A stretch of DNA of 19,206 nucleotides, taken from positions 1-19,206 of the forward strand of contig CAYRPO010000011.1 in the NCBI GenBank assembly GCA_964426305.1. The letters run 5' to 3'. The notes under the pieces are model-generated. The model did not search any database, was not told the origin of the DNA, and saw nothing but the letters and a program-made list of their open reading frames with translations. This DNA comes from CAYRPO01 sp964426305 (GTDB taxonomy: Bacteria > Patescibacteriota > Saccharimonadia > Saccharimonadales > CAIOMD01). The translations under genes were made by a program, and so were the position numbers. This document shows, piece by piece, positions 8,050 through 15,903 of the stretch (its first letter is position 1; each line of letters begins with the position of its first letter).

Positions 8050-8415
8050 ATGGCAGAAACATTTCCGACACCGTCAGGCGGTGAATATCCGCAATGGGAA
8101 GCCCTCGCGGCCAATGCGGTCAACGCGCGAATTCGAGTGTTTTCGCTGCTCATGGACATCAGGCGGCGTAGATCAATACATGAAACAAGACAGAACAGCC
8201 TACGCACTTTCCCTGGGCGCCTTGGATCGTACATACTACACCGTGCCTGTGCAGGCATGGCGGAAGCTCGACGAGATTTTTATGAAACATACCCACCCAC
8301 CACAGAAGCTGCTCAGTTGCAACGTGGAGTCGATGACCTGCTGCAGGTTGCAGCAATCGACCATACGATGAATTACTGTACGAACAGAATGTGCGATCGA
8401 TGCACACAAGCATAA
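8050..8415 (+). CDS. Unrecognised 121-residue protein, possibly with compensating frameshifts
   Basis: The start has an AAAGGA site (8037-8042) 7 nt upstream, and TAA ends the frame. I do not recognise the family. The ends look like ordinary protein: acidic/aromatic MAETFPTPSGGEYPQWEAL at the start, and VDDLLQVAAIDHT then a Cys cluster (CTNRMCDRC) at the end. The middle (about 8159-8295) is oddly Arg-rich in this frame, using AGG, CGG and AGA. The +1 frame there reads more naturally (GGVDQYMKQDRTAYALSLGA, then KLDEIFMKH). A one-base gain near 8155-8165 and a loss near 8285-8305 would join the three good parts, so the sequence or the gene may be damaged. Its GC content is above that of the flanking hydrolase gene. 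No membrane segment is seen. Confidence 0.5.
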   Translation: MAETFPTPSGGEYPQWEALAANAVNARIRVFSLLMDIRRRRSIHETRQNSLRTFPGRLGSYILHRACAGMAEARRDFYETYPPTTEAAQLQRGVDDLLQVAAIDHTMNYCTNRMCDRCTQA

Positions 8416-8425
8416 CAAAGCGAAA

Positions 8426-8503
8426 GCCGCCGAAGATTTCGGCGGCAGCATGCCCACGATTTTTGTGCAGTGGGCTCAGCTTCGTAGCCAAGCCCACTGC
8501 ACA
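8426..8503 (-). terminator. Two strong hairpins between converging genes; the first is a terminator for the minus-strand gene
   Basis: Hairpin 1 is a perfect 9-bp stem GCCGCCGAA (8426-8434) / TTCGGCGGC (8438-8446) with a 3-base loop. Read on minus it is followed by TTTCGCTTTG, a usable U-rich tail. Hairpin 2 is a perfect 13-bp stem TGTGCAGTGGGCT (8464-8476) / AGCCCACTGCACA (8491-8503), starting 4 bases after the minus gene's stop. It has no T-run in the minus direction, so its role is less clear. Confidence 0.6.
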
Positions 8504-8507
8504 TCCG

Positions 8508-8975
8508 TCAGAGCAAGCAGGTCTTCTCCCGAACGGGGTCGCGCGAGAGCGGACGGGCGAACTGGGCCCGTACCGTCATCACGGCGCCGTAGTCGCCCAG
8601 CTTGAAGCTGGGCTTGATCGACACCTTCACGGGATCCCGGCGAACCTCGACGGTCTCGACCCGATCCTTGCGAAGGCCGTCCAGTGTGATGGTCACCACA
8701 GCACGTCGCGCACCGCGCTGTGCGATCTTGAACCCCTTGACATTGCCATGCTTGGTCAGGATGGGCCTGACCTTGACCACGTAGTCATGGAAGATGTCAG
8801 CCGCCCTGACTTTGACGTTCGTGCCGCACAACGGGTAGTCCATACTGGCGGCGGCGGATGTACCGCCGACCGTCTGAACGCCGGCATGCACAGCAGGTGC
8901 GGCGGCCAGGGATACCCCCGCCACCAGCACAGCCAGTGCGAACCTCAGGGTCCTCAACCAACCCTTGTTTTTCAT
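8508..8975 (-). CDS. Secreted protein of unknown function, GC-rich
   Basis: The start is ATG 8975, with GGGAGA (minus 8988-8983) 7 nt upstream. A longer frame to 9053 would run through the promoter and is rejected. The 155-residue product has a classic signal peptide (MKNKGWLRTLRFALAVLVAG, cleavage after AVHA at about 31). The mature part is about 124 residues, basic and beta-strand-like (VTITLDGLR, VKVSIKPSF), with just two Cys (C50, C153), which could pair as a disulfide. I recognise no family. A counted stretch (8521-8640) is 67.5% GC, far above hsdM or fic, and third positions are strongly G/C. This suggests acquisition from a high-GC source. The gene is single, with its own promoter and terminator. 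Confidence 0.7.
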   Translation of the reverse strand: MKNKGWLRTLRFALAVLVAGVSLAAAPAVHAGVQTVGGTSAAASMDYPLCGTNVKVRAADIFHDYVVKVRPILTKHGNVKGFKIAQRGARRAVVTITLDGLRKDRVETVEVRRDPVKVSIKPSFKLGDYGAVMTVRAQFARPLSRDPVREKTCLL

Positions 8976-9002
8976 TGTTGCGTCTCCCATTCGTCGACAT
9001 AC

Positions 9003-9053
9003 ATCCGTGGACACGGATTTACCAACTATAGCATGTTTTGTGTTTATGCGCAA
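9003..9053 (-). promoter_or_regulatory. Promoter with a start-site palindrome for the secreted protein
   Basis: On minus, TTGCGC (9053-9048), 17 bases and TATAGT (9030-9025) predict a start near 9018. The inverted repeat ATCCGTG-GA-CACGGAT (9003-9018, 7-bp arms) sits exactly there and could be an operator. It could also be a 5' hairpin, though a 2-base loop is poor for RNA, which favours DNA binding. Confidence 0.5.
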
Positions 9054-9100
9054 GTATCACCGCTTATAATTCGCCAATACTGCTCAGAAGCAGCACGTGG

Positions 9101-9131
9101 TATTGATTAATTATTGATTAGATTATACAAT
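9101..9131 (+). promoter_or_regulatory. Promoter with direct repeats for the small membrane protein
   Basis: TTGATT (9103-9108), a 17-base spacer and TACAAT (9126-9131) form a good promoter. TATTGATTA occurs twice (9101-9109 and 9112-9120), 11 bases apart, one helical turn, so it may be a regulator site overlapping the -35 region. Confidence 0.5.
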
Positions 9132-9194
9132 ATACTTAAGTGGCTCTTGAAAAATCAGTGTCATCGAACCAGCAGACCAGAGGATTGAGGGAAA

Positions 9195-9584
9195 ATGAAG
9201 CGTTTGTCGTACGCGGGTGTTGCCATCGCCATGATCGTGGGCATTGTCATGGCAATCCTGTACTACAGTTCGGCAACAACCCTTGTCGCCGTGTGCACCA
9301 TAGACCAGACTGGCCTCAATCGCACCATGGAGACCTCACATGGCGAGTTCCGGGTGCATGAAGAAGTCATCGAAGATATGGTGCAGCGGGGTGAACTGAC
9401 AAGCACCATACAGCTGCCGACAGTCGCCAGCCTGACACACTCGCCAGCCTGGCGAGGCCCCTGGCCAACGATCGTCAGCAGCGTGCAGCCCCAGGGCGAT
9501 ACGCTCATCGATGCGCGTCAGGCGTGCGCCGATGCCCAGGTCAGTACCAGTAGTGTCAACGGCACACTGGCCAAGCCCCAGTAG
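9195..9584 (+). CDS. Small membrane-anchored extracytoplasmic protein of unknown function
   Basis: This 129-residue protein has a short basic tip (MKRLS) and one membrane segment or uncleaved signal (about 6-26), then about 100 residues outside. The exported part is Thr/Ser/Gln/Val-rich with two Cys (CTIDQTG and QACADAQ), possibly disulfide-bonded. No family is recognised. AGAGGA (9179-9184) and GAGGG (9187-9191) precede the ATG; either can act as the Shine-Dalgarno. The end of the gene is GC-rich (43 of 60 bases in 9481-9540), like its divergent neighbour at 8508-8975. The two may have arrived together. The 219-base region between them carries both promoters. Confidence 0.65.
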   Translation: MKRLSYAGVAIAMIVGIVMAILYYSSATTLVAVCTIDQTGLNRTMETSHGEFRVHEEVIEDMVQRGELTSTIQLPTVASLTHSPAWRGPWPTIVSSVQPQGDTLIDARQACADAQVSTSSVNGTLAKPQ

Positions 9585-9644
9585 CTATTACTCGAACTAT
9601 AGCAGTAAAAGTGGGCAGACTGCCAATGGACCTCTCTGTGTCTG

Positions 9645-9692
9645 CTCACTTCCAGAGCGATGTGCCAATGCATACATCTCTCTGGAAGTGAG
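9645..9692 (+). other. Strong isolated hairpin without a U-tract
   Basis: A perfect 13-bp stem CTCACTTCCAGAG (9645-9657) / CTCTGGAAGTGAG (9680-9692) continues after one mismatch with GATGT (9659-9663) / ACATC (9674-9678). An A-rich run follows on plus, not T, so it is not an ordinary terminator. TGCCAATG occurs at 9621-9628 and again in the loop (9663-9670). The rest of the 165-base gap before radC holds only the weak promoter. Confidence 0.55.
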
Positions 9693-9749
9693 GAAAAAAG
9701 AAAATACATACACGATGGCTGACGGAAATGGCCTACAATGGTAGTCACT

Positions 9750-10424
9750 ATGTCCAAGATACAGAACCTCAACGCAAAAGATCGGCCTCGAGAAAAGCTA
9801 CAAGCTAAGGGTGCGGCGGCACTGTCTGACTATGAGCTGCTTATGGCAATTATCGGCAGCGGCAACGCACAGGCAGATGTGACTAAAATCGCACAGGACG
9901 TACAAAAGTTACTCGAGACAAGAGGCAGCGAGCTCGTGTATGATGACTTACTGACCGTCAAAAGCCTGGGCCCCGCAAAGGCAACACAGATCATGGCTGG
10001 TTTTGAGTTATGGCGACGACAGTTTGAAGTCTCCGAGCGTCCTATTGTCGACTCACCCAAAAAGGCAGTCGAACAACTCACCGACATTCGCGATAAAAAG
10101 CAGGAATACTTTGTGTGTCTGACGCTGGATGGCGCGAATCGTTTGATAGCTAAGCGTATCATCACCATCGGCACGCTGAATGCCAGCCTAGTGCACCCAC
10201 GCGAAGTCTTTGCCGATGCCATAACTGACCGCGCGGCTAGCATAATCGTAGCCCATAACCATCCCAGCGGCACGCTTGCGGCTAGTGATGCCGACATAGA
10301 AGTAACCAAACGTCTCCTAGAAGCTGGTCAGCTTCTAGGCATACACCTCGCCGATCACCTCATCGTCACAAATGCACATTTCAAAAGCATCTGTGCTCCC
10401 GACGCAACGCGCAACCAGCAATGA
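9750..10424 (+). CDS. radC: RadC/JAB1 (MPN+) family protein
   Basis: The 224-residue protein has the full RadC layout. The N-terminal DRPREKL motif and the LSDYELLMAIIGSGN segment come first, then a helix-hairpin-helix-like region (DDLLTVKSLGPAKATQI), then the JAMM metalloprotease-like domain. The metal ligands are visible: H169 and H171 in AHNHPSG and D182 in SDAD. The biochemical role of RadC proteins is unsettled; the old DNA-repair label is doubtful, and many copies lie beside mobile or defence DNA, as here. I place the start at 9750 rather than 9738 because a TACAAT box (9734-9739) overlaps the earlier ATG and stands 10 bases before this one. The N-terminus (MSKIQNLNAKDRPREK) then matches the family. 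No Shine-Dalgarno is seen. Confidence 0.92.
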   Translation: MSKIQNLNAKDRPREKLQAKGAAALSDYELLMAIIGSGNAQADVTKIAQDVQKLLETRGSELVYDDLLTVKSLGPAKATQIMAGFELWRRQFEVSERPIVDSPKKAVEQLTDIRDKKQEYFVCLTLDGANRLIAKRIITIGTLNASLVHPREVFADAITDRAASIIVAHNHPSGTLAASDADIEVTKRLLEAGQLLGIHLADHLIVTNAHFKSICAPDATRNQQ

Positions 10425-10441
10425 TCTTTCATGTTGCACAC

Positions 10442-10470
10442 ATGACAGTAGTACTCAAAACGGCTACACT
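10442..10470 (+). promoter_or_regulatory. Promoter directly before the polytopic membrane protein
   Basis: ATGACA (10442-10447), a 17-base spacer and TACACT (10465-10470) lie 8 bases before the ATG at 10479. Transcription should begin at or next to the start codon. Confidence 0.55.
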
Positions 10471-10478
10471 CATAGGAA

Positions 10479-12278
10479 ATGAGTAACGATATGGCAGTGA
10501 GACAGGCAGATGATCAGGAGCAACGGCATATTTCTGCCGCACGAGTGATTATAGAGTTTCGCACATTACTGCAACACAAACGCGTTGCACCGTTGACCAT
10601 GGCCAACTTCAACATCCAACATGATGCATTTGCCAGGGCTGCAGATGACGATACTGACGAAGAGGAAATTGCTAGTTTTGTGTGCAATACCAAAGAAACC
10701 GACGAACAGTTTCGATTTGCCCTGGGTTTCTATAAGCAGATATACATAGTCAGTATTGAAGATTTTGCCGACATTTCATATGAGTATGATAGTTTCGGTG
10801 ACGAAAAGGCACTCGCCAAAGAACTTATAAAAGTGCTGGTATCGCTTGCGAATGGTCAGTGTGGCATACTACTTACCAGGTACAAAGACAAGCCCTGTGC
10901 CGTCGAGCTATTTATGCGCGAAAAAGACTCGACATGCATGCAGACTGTGGCAACAATGGCAAACTTTCCCGTGTTTGCTGGGGGATCACCGGACGACCAA
11001 AACTACAGCGTGCAGCGCAAAATGAATCGATTCATACACGAAGATATTCACCTTGGCGACACATATTTGCTCGCAGCAGATCCCGAAGAATCAAGTAACT
11101 CATCGCAACGAACAATAACCAATCATAATATAGAACCCCTGACCAGGTTTGCGTTCGAAACGCGTCTGCGTGATGCGCAGCTAGCCAGGGCGGGCAAGAA
11201 AGACGATCAGAGCAACTGGGCCTTCATGTATTCGTCATGGGAGTTTTGGTTTACTGCACTACTGTTTGGCAGCATTTTGTTATTCATACCAGACTCGTCA
11301 CCTAACCCAGCCATACAGTTATTAAGTGACCAGCCAATCATCATTGGGGTTGTGGCAATGATGTTCTTTTGGCTCGCCGTGCTACCACAGATGAAGCAAA
11401 AGGAGACCCTCAAAGCAGCCCGGCCGCACCATCCGTATGCCGTGGCTGATCGGCTGTTTGGGGCCGCACCGTTCCGCGCGGTTGGCTTTATAGCATCGAT
11501 CATCTGCTTCGTTGGACTGTTTTTGCCAGTCTATTATCTAAAAGACTTCACTCAGCCATCTTCCTTTCTGAGTATCGTTACTTCATATAACCAACCGTGG
11601 ATGTGGCTAGCAGTGATTGGGTTTGCATTGGTACCAGTTTTATACTATTCAAAAAATTTATTTGCTCGAATCGCGAACAGCCTACTGGTGTTTGTGGCAT
11701 TTTGCACATTTGGGTATATGCTCGAAGCATACACAAAAGCCGATGCCCCAGCCGTCGAACCGATGACATCAATTGTGTCCGCGTGTGTTGTGATTACGTT
11801 GTTTGCGGTGATTTTGCAGTCGTTCACAAACCGCAAACCGTTTATGCCAACAAGCACAGAACGTTCGCAACAAACCGTACAGCGTGCCACGCTTGCGCTT
11901 GCTATTACTTCCTTTGTGGCGGGGTTGTGTTTTGTAATCGCGGCATACTTATTTGGCACACAGACACCAGCCGGCACGCTCTATGTAGGTAACGGCCCGC
12001 TACTTGGTTTAGTCACACTCGGCATGGCACTCGTATATGTCTATTATGGATGTATGCTGCTCTATAAACGCTATGCTGCAACAAATCGATACATAGTCTT
12101 GATACCATTTTTTGCGTCACTGTTCTTGATCGGATTCAACTTTAAATCCGAAGATCCCGACCCAGTCTCTGCTTTTATCTTGGTTTTGGTAGGCGCCATG
12201 CTGCAACTTAGTATGGCAGGCGTTCTTGAAGTGTTGTGGCACAAACAAAAAGCGGATGAAATCGTACACAGGCAATAG
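10479..12278 (+). CDS. Unrecognised membrane protein: soluble N-terminal domain plus about ten membrane segments
   Basis: This protein has 599 residues. Residues 1-245 are soluble and acidic (for example DDDTDEEEIASF), with a mixed alpha/beta feel. From about 250 to 590 I count roughly ten hydrophobic segments (for example WFTALLFGSILLFIP, IIIGVVAMMFFWLAVLP, YIVLIPFFASLFLIGFNF). The tail is short, basic and His-containing. No transporter, kinase or protease motif stands out. The middle loops contain aromatic and Pro-rich turns typical of small-molecule or lipid-handling proteins, but that is not evidence of function. With no signal peptide, the N-terminal domain should be cytosolic. The gene stands alone with its own promoter, between radC and hsdM. 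No terminator is seen after it, so read-through into hsdM is possible. Confidence 0.75.
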   Translation: MSNDMAVRQADDQEQRHISAARVIIEFRTLLQHKRVAPLTMANFNIQHDAFARAADDDTDEEEIASFVCNTKETDEQFRFALGFYKQIYIVSIEDFADISYEYDSFGDEKALAKELIKVLVSLANGQCGILLTRYKDKPCAVELFMREKDSTCMQTVATMANFPVFAGGSPDDQNYSVQRKMNRFIHEDIHLGDTYLLAADPEESSNSSQRTITNHNIEPLTRFAFETRLRDAQLARAGKKDDQSNWAFMYSSWEFWFTALLFGSILLFIPDSSPNPAIQLLSDQPIIIGVVAMMFFWLAVLPQMKQKETLKAARPHHPYAVADRLFGAAPFRAVGFIASIICFVGLFLPVYYLKDFTQPSSFLSIVTSYNQPWMWLAVIGFALVPVLYYSKNLFARIANSLLVFVAFCTFGYMLEAYTKADAPAVEPMTSIVSACVVITLFAVILQSFTNRKPFMPTSTERSQQTVQRATLALAITSFVAGLCFVIAAYLFGTQTPAGTLYVGNGPLLGLVTLGMALVYVYYGCMLLYKRYAATNRYIVLIPFFASLFLIGFNFKSEDPDPVSAFILVLVGAMLQLSMAGVLEVLWHKQKADEIVHRQ

Positions 12279-12314
12279 GTCTTTCCAACTCCTACCCAAA
12301 CGCGAATCATAGCT

Positions 12315-12342
12315 ATTACAGAACACTATACTGAGATAGAAT
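12315..12342 (+). promoter_or_regulatory. Promoter of the hsdM operon (leaderless arrangement)
   Basis: ATTACA (12315-12320), a 16-base spacer and TAGAAT (12337-12342) are 9 bases before the hsdM ATG. No Shine-Dalgarno lies between. Confidence 0.5.
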
Positions 12343-12351
12343 AAAGACACG

Positions 12352-13842
12352 ATGGATATACAAGACATAGAACAGAAACTGTGGCAGGCGGCCGATAAGC
12401 TACGAAACAACATGGATGCAGCGGAGTACAAGCATGTCGTGCTTGGCTTGATCTTCCTGAAGTATATTTCCGATGCGTTCGAGGATAAACACAATGAGCT
12501 AGAGAGCACGCCGAATGCTGACCCAGAAGACCGCGACGAGTACACTAGCGAAAATGTCTTCTGGGTGCCAGTTGAGGCGCGGTGGGACAATATAAAGTCC
12601 AATGCCAAGCAGCCAACAATTGGCGTACTGATAGATAACGCAATGGACGCCATCGAGCGGGACAACCCAAGCCTGAAGGGGGTGTTGCCAAAGGAATATG
12701 CCAAAGAGCGTCTGGACAAGCGCCGTCTGGGTGAGCTCATCGATACCTTCACGAATATGACATTTGGCCAAGGCCATGAAAACAAGGACTTGCTTGGGCG
12801 TATCTACGAATATTTTATGGGGATGTTTGCCGATGCCGAGGGCAAGCGTGGCGGGCAATTTTACACGCCGCGAAGCATTGTTCGTCTGCTTGTAAATATG
12901 CTCGCGCCACGGCCAGGTTCGCGTATGTACGACCCTTGTTGTGGTAGTGGTGGCATGTTCGTACAGTCCGAGGAGTTCATCGAAAGCCATGCTGGTCGCA
13001 CTGGCGATATAGCCGTGTACGGCCAGGAATCAAACCAGACTACCTGGCGACTCGCCAAGATGAATATGGCCATTCGTGGCATTGGCGCAGATATCAAATA
13101 CGGCGATACGCTTCATAACGACCAGCTGCCAGACCTCAAGGCAGATTATGTCATCGCCAATCCGCCGTTCAATATCAGCGACTGGGGCGGGGAATTGCTG
13201 CGCAATGATATTCGCTGGAAGTATGGCACGCCACCGACTGGCAACGCTAACTTTGCCTGGGTGCAGCACTTCATCCATCACCTTGCGCCAACTGGTACGG
13301 CTGGGTTTGTGTTGGCCAATGGCAGCATGAGCAGCCAAAGTTCTGGCGAGGGCGAAATCCGCAAAAAGCTGGTAGAGGCAGATCTGGTGGATTGCATTGT
13401 GACGCTCCCGAGCCAGCTGTTCTTCAACACCGGCATTCCGGCGTGTTTGTGGTTTGTTGCCCGCGACCGCACCAATCGTAGTGACAAAACGCTGTTTATA
13501 GACGGCCGCAACTTGGGGCGCATGATCAACCGCCGCAACCGCGAACTAACCGATGAAGACATTGCGAAGGTCACAAGTGCGTACCATGAGTTCCGCAAAA
13601 CAGGCACAACAGTAGACGCTCCAGGTTTTGCAAAAGTAGCCGAGCTGGCCGAGATAAAAGAGCACGACTACGTACTCACCCCAGGCCGTTACGTGGGTAG
13701 CGAAGCCATAGAGGAAGACGACGAAGCCTTTGCTGACAAAATGCAACGCCTCACTGCCGAACTGAACGAGCAGTTCGCCAAAAGCCACGAGCTTGAATCC
13801 AGGATTAAAGAAAACCTTAGCAAAATTGGCTATGACATATAG
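12352..13842 (+). CDS. hsdM: Type I restriction-modification DNA methyltransferase subunit (N6-adenine)
   Basis: This 496-residue protein transfers methyl groups from S-adenosylmethionine to adenine in the site chosen by HsdS, and is also needed for the restriction complex. It has the N-terminal helical HsdM domain ([19 protein letters not shown]..., about 5-140), then [11 protein letters not shown], the SAM-binding motif DPCCGSGG (194-201) and the catalytic NPPF (270-273). A charged, helical C-terminus suits contact with HsdS. The length is usual for the family. Every expected motif is present, so it should be active. It is the first gene of the locus; hsdS follows two genes later. Its GC content (36 of 60 in 12901-12960) is far above that of the fic gene behind it. 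Confidence 0.97.
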   Translation: MDIQDIEQKLWQAADKLRNNMDAAEYKHVVLGLIFLKYISDAFEDKHNELESTPNADPEDRDEYTSENVFWVPVEARWDNIKSNAKQPTIGVLIDNAMDAIERDNPSLKGVLPKEYAKERLDKRRLGELIDTFTNMTFGQGHENKDLLGRIYEYFMGMFADAEGKRGGQFYTPRSIVRLLVNMLAPRPGSRMYDPCCGSGGMFVQSEEFIESHAGRTGDIAVYGQESNQTTWRLAKMNMAIRGIGADIKYGDTLHNDQLPDLKADYVIANPPFNISDWGGELLRNDIRWKYGTPPTGNANFAWVQHFIHHLAPTGTAGFVLANGSMSSQSSGEGEIRKKLVEADLVDCIVTLPSQLFFNTGIPACLWFVARDRTNRSDKTLFIDGRNLGRMINRRNRELTDEDIAKVTSAYHEFRKTGTTVDAPGFAKVAELAEIKEHDYVLTPGRYVGSEAIEEDDEAFADKMQRLTAELNEQFAKSHELESRIKENLSKIGYDI

Positions 13843-13907
13843 GACAAAAGCACTGTATAGTTTTTATAATGTACCCCTTGACTACTTTATAAATTCGAAA
13901 GTAAAAT
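13841..13907 (+). promoter_or_regulatory. Tandem promoters before the fic gene
   Basis: The first is AGGACA (13841-13846), 18 bases, TATAAT (13865-13870). The second is TTGACT (13878-13883), 18 bases, TAAAAT (13902-13907), ending 10 bases before the fic ATG. So fic and the genes after it can be expressed apart from hsdM. Confidence 0.5.
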
Positions 13908-13917
13908 ATAAAGTACT

Positions 13918-15024
13918 ATGATAGACCCTACGTCGCCATATAATGACCTACCCCTTATTCCGCCTATTGGGTTTAATTTTGACGATCCAGAGGTACTTAA
14001 AAAATCGTTGCAAGCAACAAGTACGATCGCATCATTAAATACAGCTATTCGCACTAACGTTAATAATTTGTTCCACACGATGAATTTAATGTCGCCACTT
14101 TATGTGCCGGAAGCCGTGGCTAGTTCTGGCATAGAAAACATAATCACAACCAACGAACGCATCTATCAGCTCCAGCTGCTAGAAGAAAACGAGTTAAGCC
14201 CAGCCGACAAAGAAGTGGATCGCTACTTAAATGCAGTGATCTGCGGTTATGAATTACTAAACAAAAATAAGTTTTTAGCGACAAATCAGTATTTGGAAAT
14301 TCAAAAAATACTCGAACCGTCTAAGCGCGGATTACGTAAACTACCGGGCACACAGCTAGCCAACCCAGATACTAACGAAGTTCACTATACGCCTCCTGTT
14401 GGTGAAGTATTAATTCGTAGCCTACTAAAAAACTTTGAACAATACTTTAACGATGAAGCACCTGCACACGAAATATTCTGCCGAGCAGCGATTCTACATT
14501 ACCAGTTCGAGGCGATACACCCGTTTTATGACGGGAACGGCAGAACGGGCAGAATGTTGATGTCCTTATATTTAACCCAGCAAAAGTTGTTAGACGCGCC
14601 AATTTTGTTTGTGAGCAAATACATATTAGAACATCGTGATGAATACTACACACTACTACGAAATGTAACGTTTAAGGGCGAATGGAAGCCTTGGGTTCTA
14701 TATATTTTAAGCGCTATAGATTCGCAGGCTACATACACCTTAACTTTCATAGAAAAGATCCAGTATTTTAAAGGTGAACTGGACAAGAAGCTCGAAAACC
14801 TCATTGGCCATACCTACGCACGTGATGTAGCAACGCTTTTATATCAAAAACCATATTTTGTGCAAACAGACTTTGAGCAAGAGCTTGCTATATCGCCCAT
14901 GACTGCACGTAAATACTTAAAAGTGCTAGAAGACGCAGAAATTGTGGTAAAGCGTAAACAACATAAGCGCAACCGATACCTATATGTTTGCCCCGAATAT
15001 TTAACGTTGCTCAAGAAAGCCTAG
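13918..15024 (+). CDS. Fic-domain protein (predicted AMP-transferase) with inhibitory helix and C-terminal winged helix
   Basis: This 368-residue protein follows the Fic_N-Fic-HTH plan of SoFic-type enzymes. The catalytic loop HPFYDGNGRTGR (201-212) carries the catalytic His201, the metal-binding Asp205 and the phosphate-binding Arg209/Arg212, so it should transfer AMP (or another nucleotide part) to a protein side chain. Before it lies SSGIEN (69-74), matching the inhibitory motif (S/T)xxxE(G/N) of class II Fic proteins, whose own helix blocks ATP binding. The last 80 residues look like a winged helix (FEQELAISPMTARKYLKVLE), suggesting DNA binding or partner sensing. The target is unknown. 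The gene is strikingly AT-rich (33% and 38% GC in two counted 60-base stretches) compared with hsdM, so it probably came from elsewhere. Fic genes inside hsd loci are known. Confidence 0.92.
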   Translation: MIDPTSPYNDLPLIPPIGFNFDDPEVLKKSLQATSTIASLNTAIRTNVNNLFHTMNLMSPLYVPEAVASSGIENIITTNERIYQLQLLEENELSPADKEVDRYLNAVICGYELLNKNKFLATNQYLEIQKILEPSKRGLRKLPGTQLANPDTNEVHYTPPVGEVLIRSLLKNFEQYFNDEAPAHEIFCRAAILHYQFEAIHPFYDGNGRTGRMLMSLYLTQQKLLDAPILFVSKYILEHRDEYYTLLRNVTFKGEWKPWVLYILSAIDSQATYTLTFIEKIQYFKGELDKKLENLIGHTYARDVATLLYQKPYFVQTDFEQELAISPMTARKYLKVLEDAEIVVKRKQHKRNRYLYVCPEYLTLLKKA

Positions 15025-15063
15025 TGCGTAAATGAGCAAGACAGCTTTGCTTGGAGAAAATGC

Positions 15064-15903
15064 ATGAGCCAAAAGCGCCCGCGGCTGCTTCAGACCTATC
15101 TTATGGATGGCACGCTTGAGGGTATCCGGATTCTAGATTGCGAGAGCACCATCCAGGCCTACTACGTTCCGCGACTCAAGCTTAGCGAGGCAAAGTCAAT
15201 TGCTGAGCTTGAAAAACCAGCGTTGTATCTGCTGCTAAGCAACGAAGCGAACCGAGTCTACATCGGTGAGTCAGAAAAATTCTTCACACGGGTCAGCCAG
15301 CACGCCAAGGATGATAAAAAACAGTGGTGGACGCATGCCTTGGCTTTTGTGTCGCAAACAGACGAGCTAGAGAAGGGTGATGTGAAATATTTGGAATCGA
15401 TAGCAGTAGAAGAGGCAAGTCGCGGCACCATAAATCTAGAAAACAGTACCATACCGCCCCGAAATAATATCCACCGTTTCAAATTGCACAAAATAGAACG
15501 GGTACTCGAAGACGCAAAGCTCATTACTGCATTCCTTGGGTATGATCTTTTTCGTACGGACGAGACAACTGATGAATTTTGGTATGCTCAGGCCAAAACC
15601 GGTCAGGTAAGTGCTGTATTCCGGGGAGATAAATTTATAGTCCTTGCCGGATCACACATAAATCTTGCGGCCGCACCTTCGTATATAAAGGGTTGGCCAG
15701 CCGATATTCGTCGCCGCGAAGCGCTTGCCATAGAAAAAGCACAGCGGACCGGCGAAAATTTAGTATTAAAAGAAGATGTGGCATTTCGTAGCCCCAATGA
15801 CGCTGGGCAAATCATGCTTGGTCGCAGCCTGAACGCCTGGACAACCTGGAAGAACTCCGAGGGAAAAACAATGGACGAAGTAATCCGAAAGGCCGAAAAA
15901 TGA
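15064..15903 (+). CDS. GIY-YIG nuclease-family protein with C-terminal DUF4357
   Basis: This is a 279-residue protein, preceded by GGAGA (15053-15057). After a short N-terminal lead typical of this family (YLMDGTLEGIRI, then a PRL segment), the GIY-YIG core runs from about 52 to 140: ALYLL in place of GIY, VYIGES for YIG, the R76-V-S-Q-H80 helix, and E111 in KYLESIAVEE as the metal-binding Glu. The C-terminus (about 222-275) has SPNDAGQIMLGRSLNAWTTW, the DUF4357 pattern. The catalytic Arg/Glu pair is present, so activity is plausible. Such proteins recur as accessory genes in type I restriction loci; their role is unsettled. The gene ends in an ATGA overlap with hsdS, so the two are translated together, implying a matched dose or a shared complex. 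Confidence 0.88.
   Translation: MSQKRPRLLQTYLMDGTLEGIRILDCESTIQAYYVPRLKLSEAKSIAELEKPALYLLLSNEANRVYIGESEKFFTRVSQHAKDDKKQWWTHALAFVSQTDELEKGDVKYLESIAVEEASRGTINLENSTIPPRNNIHRFKLHKIERVLEDAKLITAFLGYDLFRTDETTDEFWYAQAKTGQVSAVFRGDKFIVLAGSHINLAAAPSYIKGWPADIRRREALAIEKAQRTGENLVLKEDVAFRSPNDAGQIMLGRSLNAWTTWKNSEGKTMDEVIRKAEK

Noticed and set aside
8081..8371. Separate 96-codon frame inside the 8050 gene
   Set aside because: Its own start has no ribosome site and both ends read poorly; used only as evidence for a frameshift.
8976..9053. Longer N-terminus of the secreted protein (start at 9053)
   Set aside because: It contains the -35 and -10 boxes and the palindrome; the signal peptide and Shine-Dalgarno both point to 8975.
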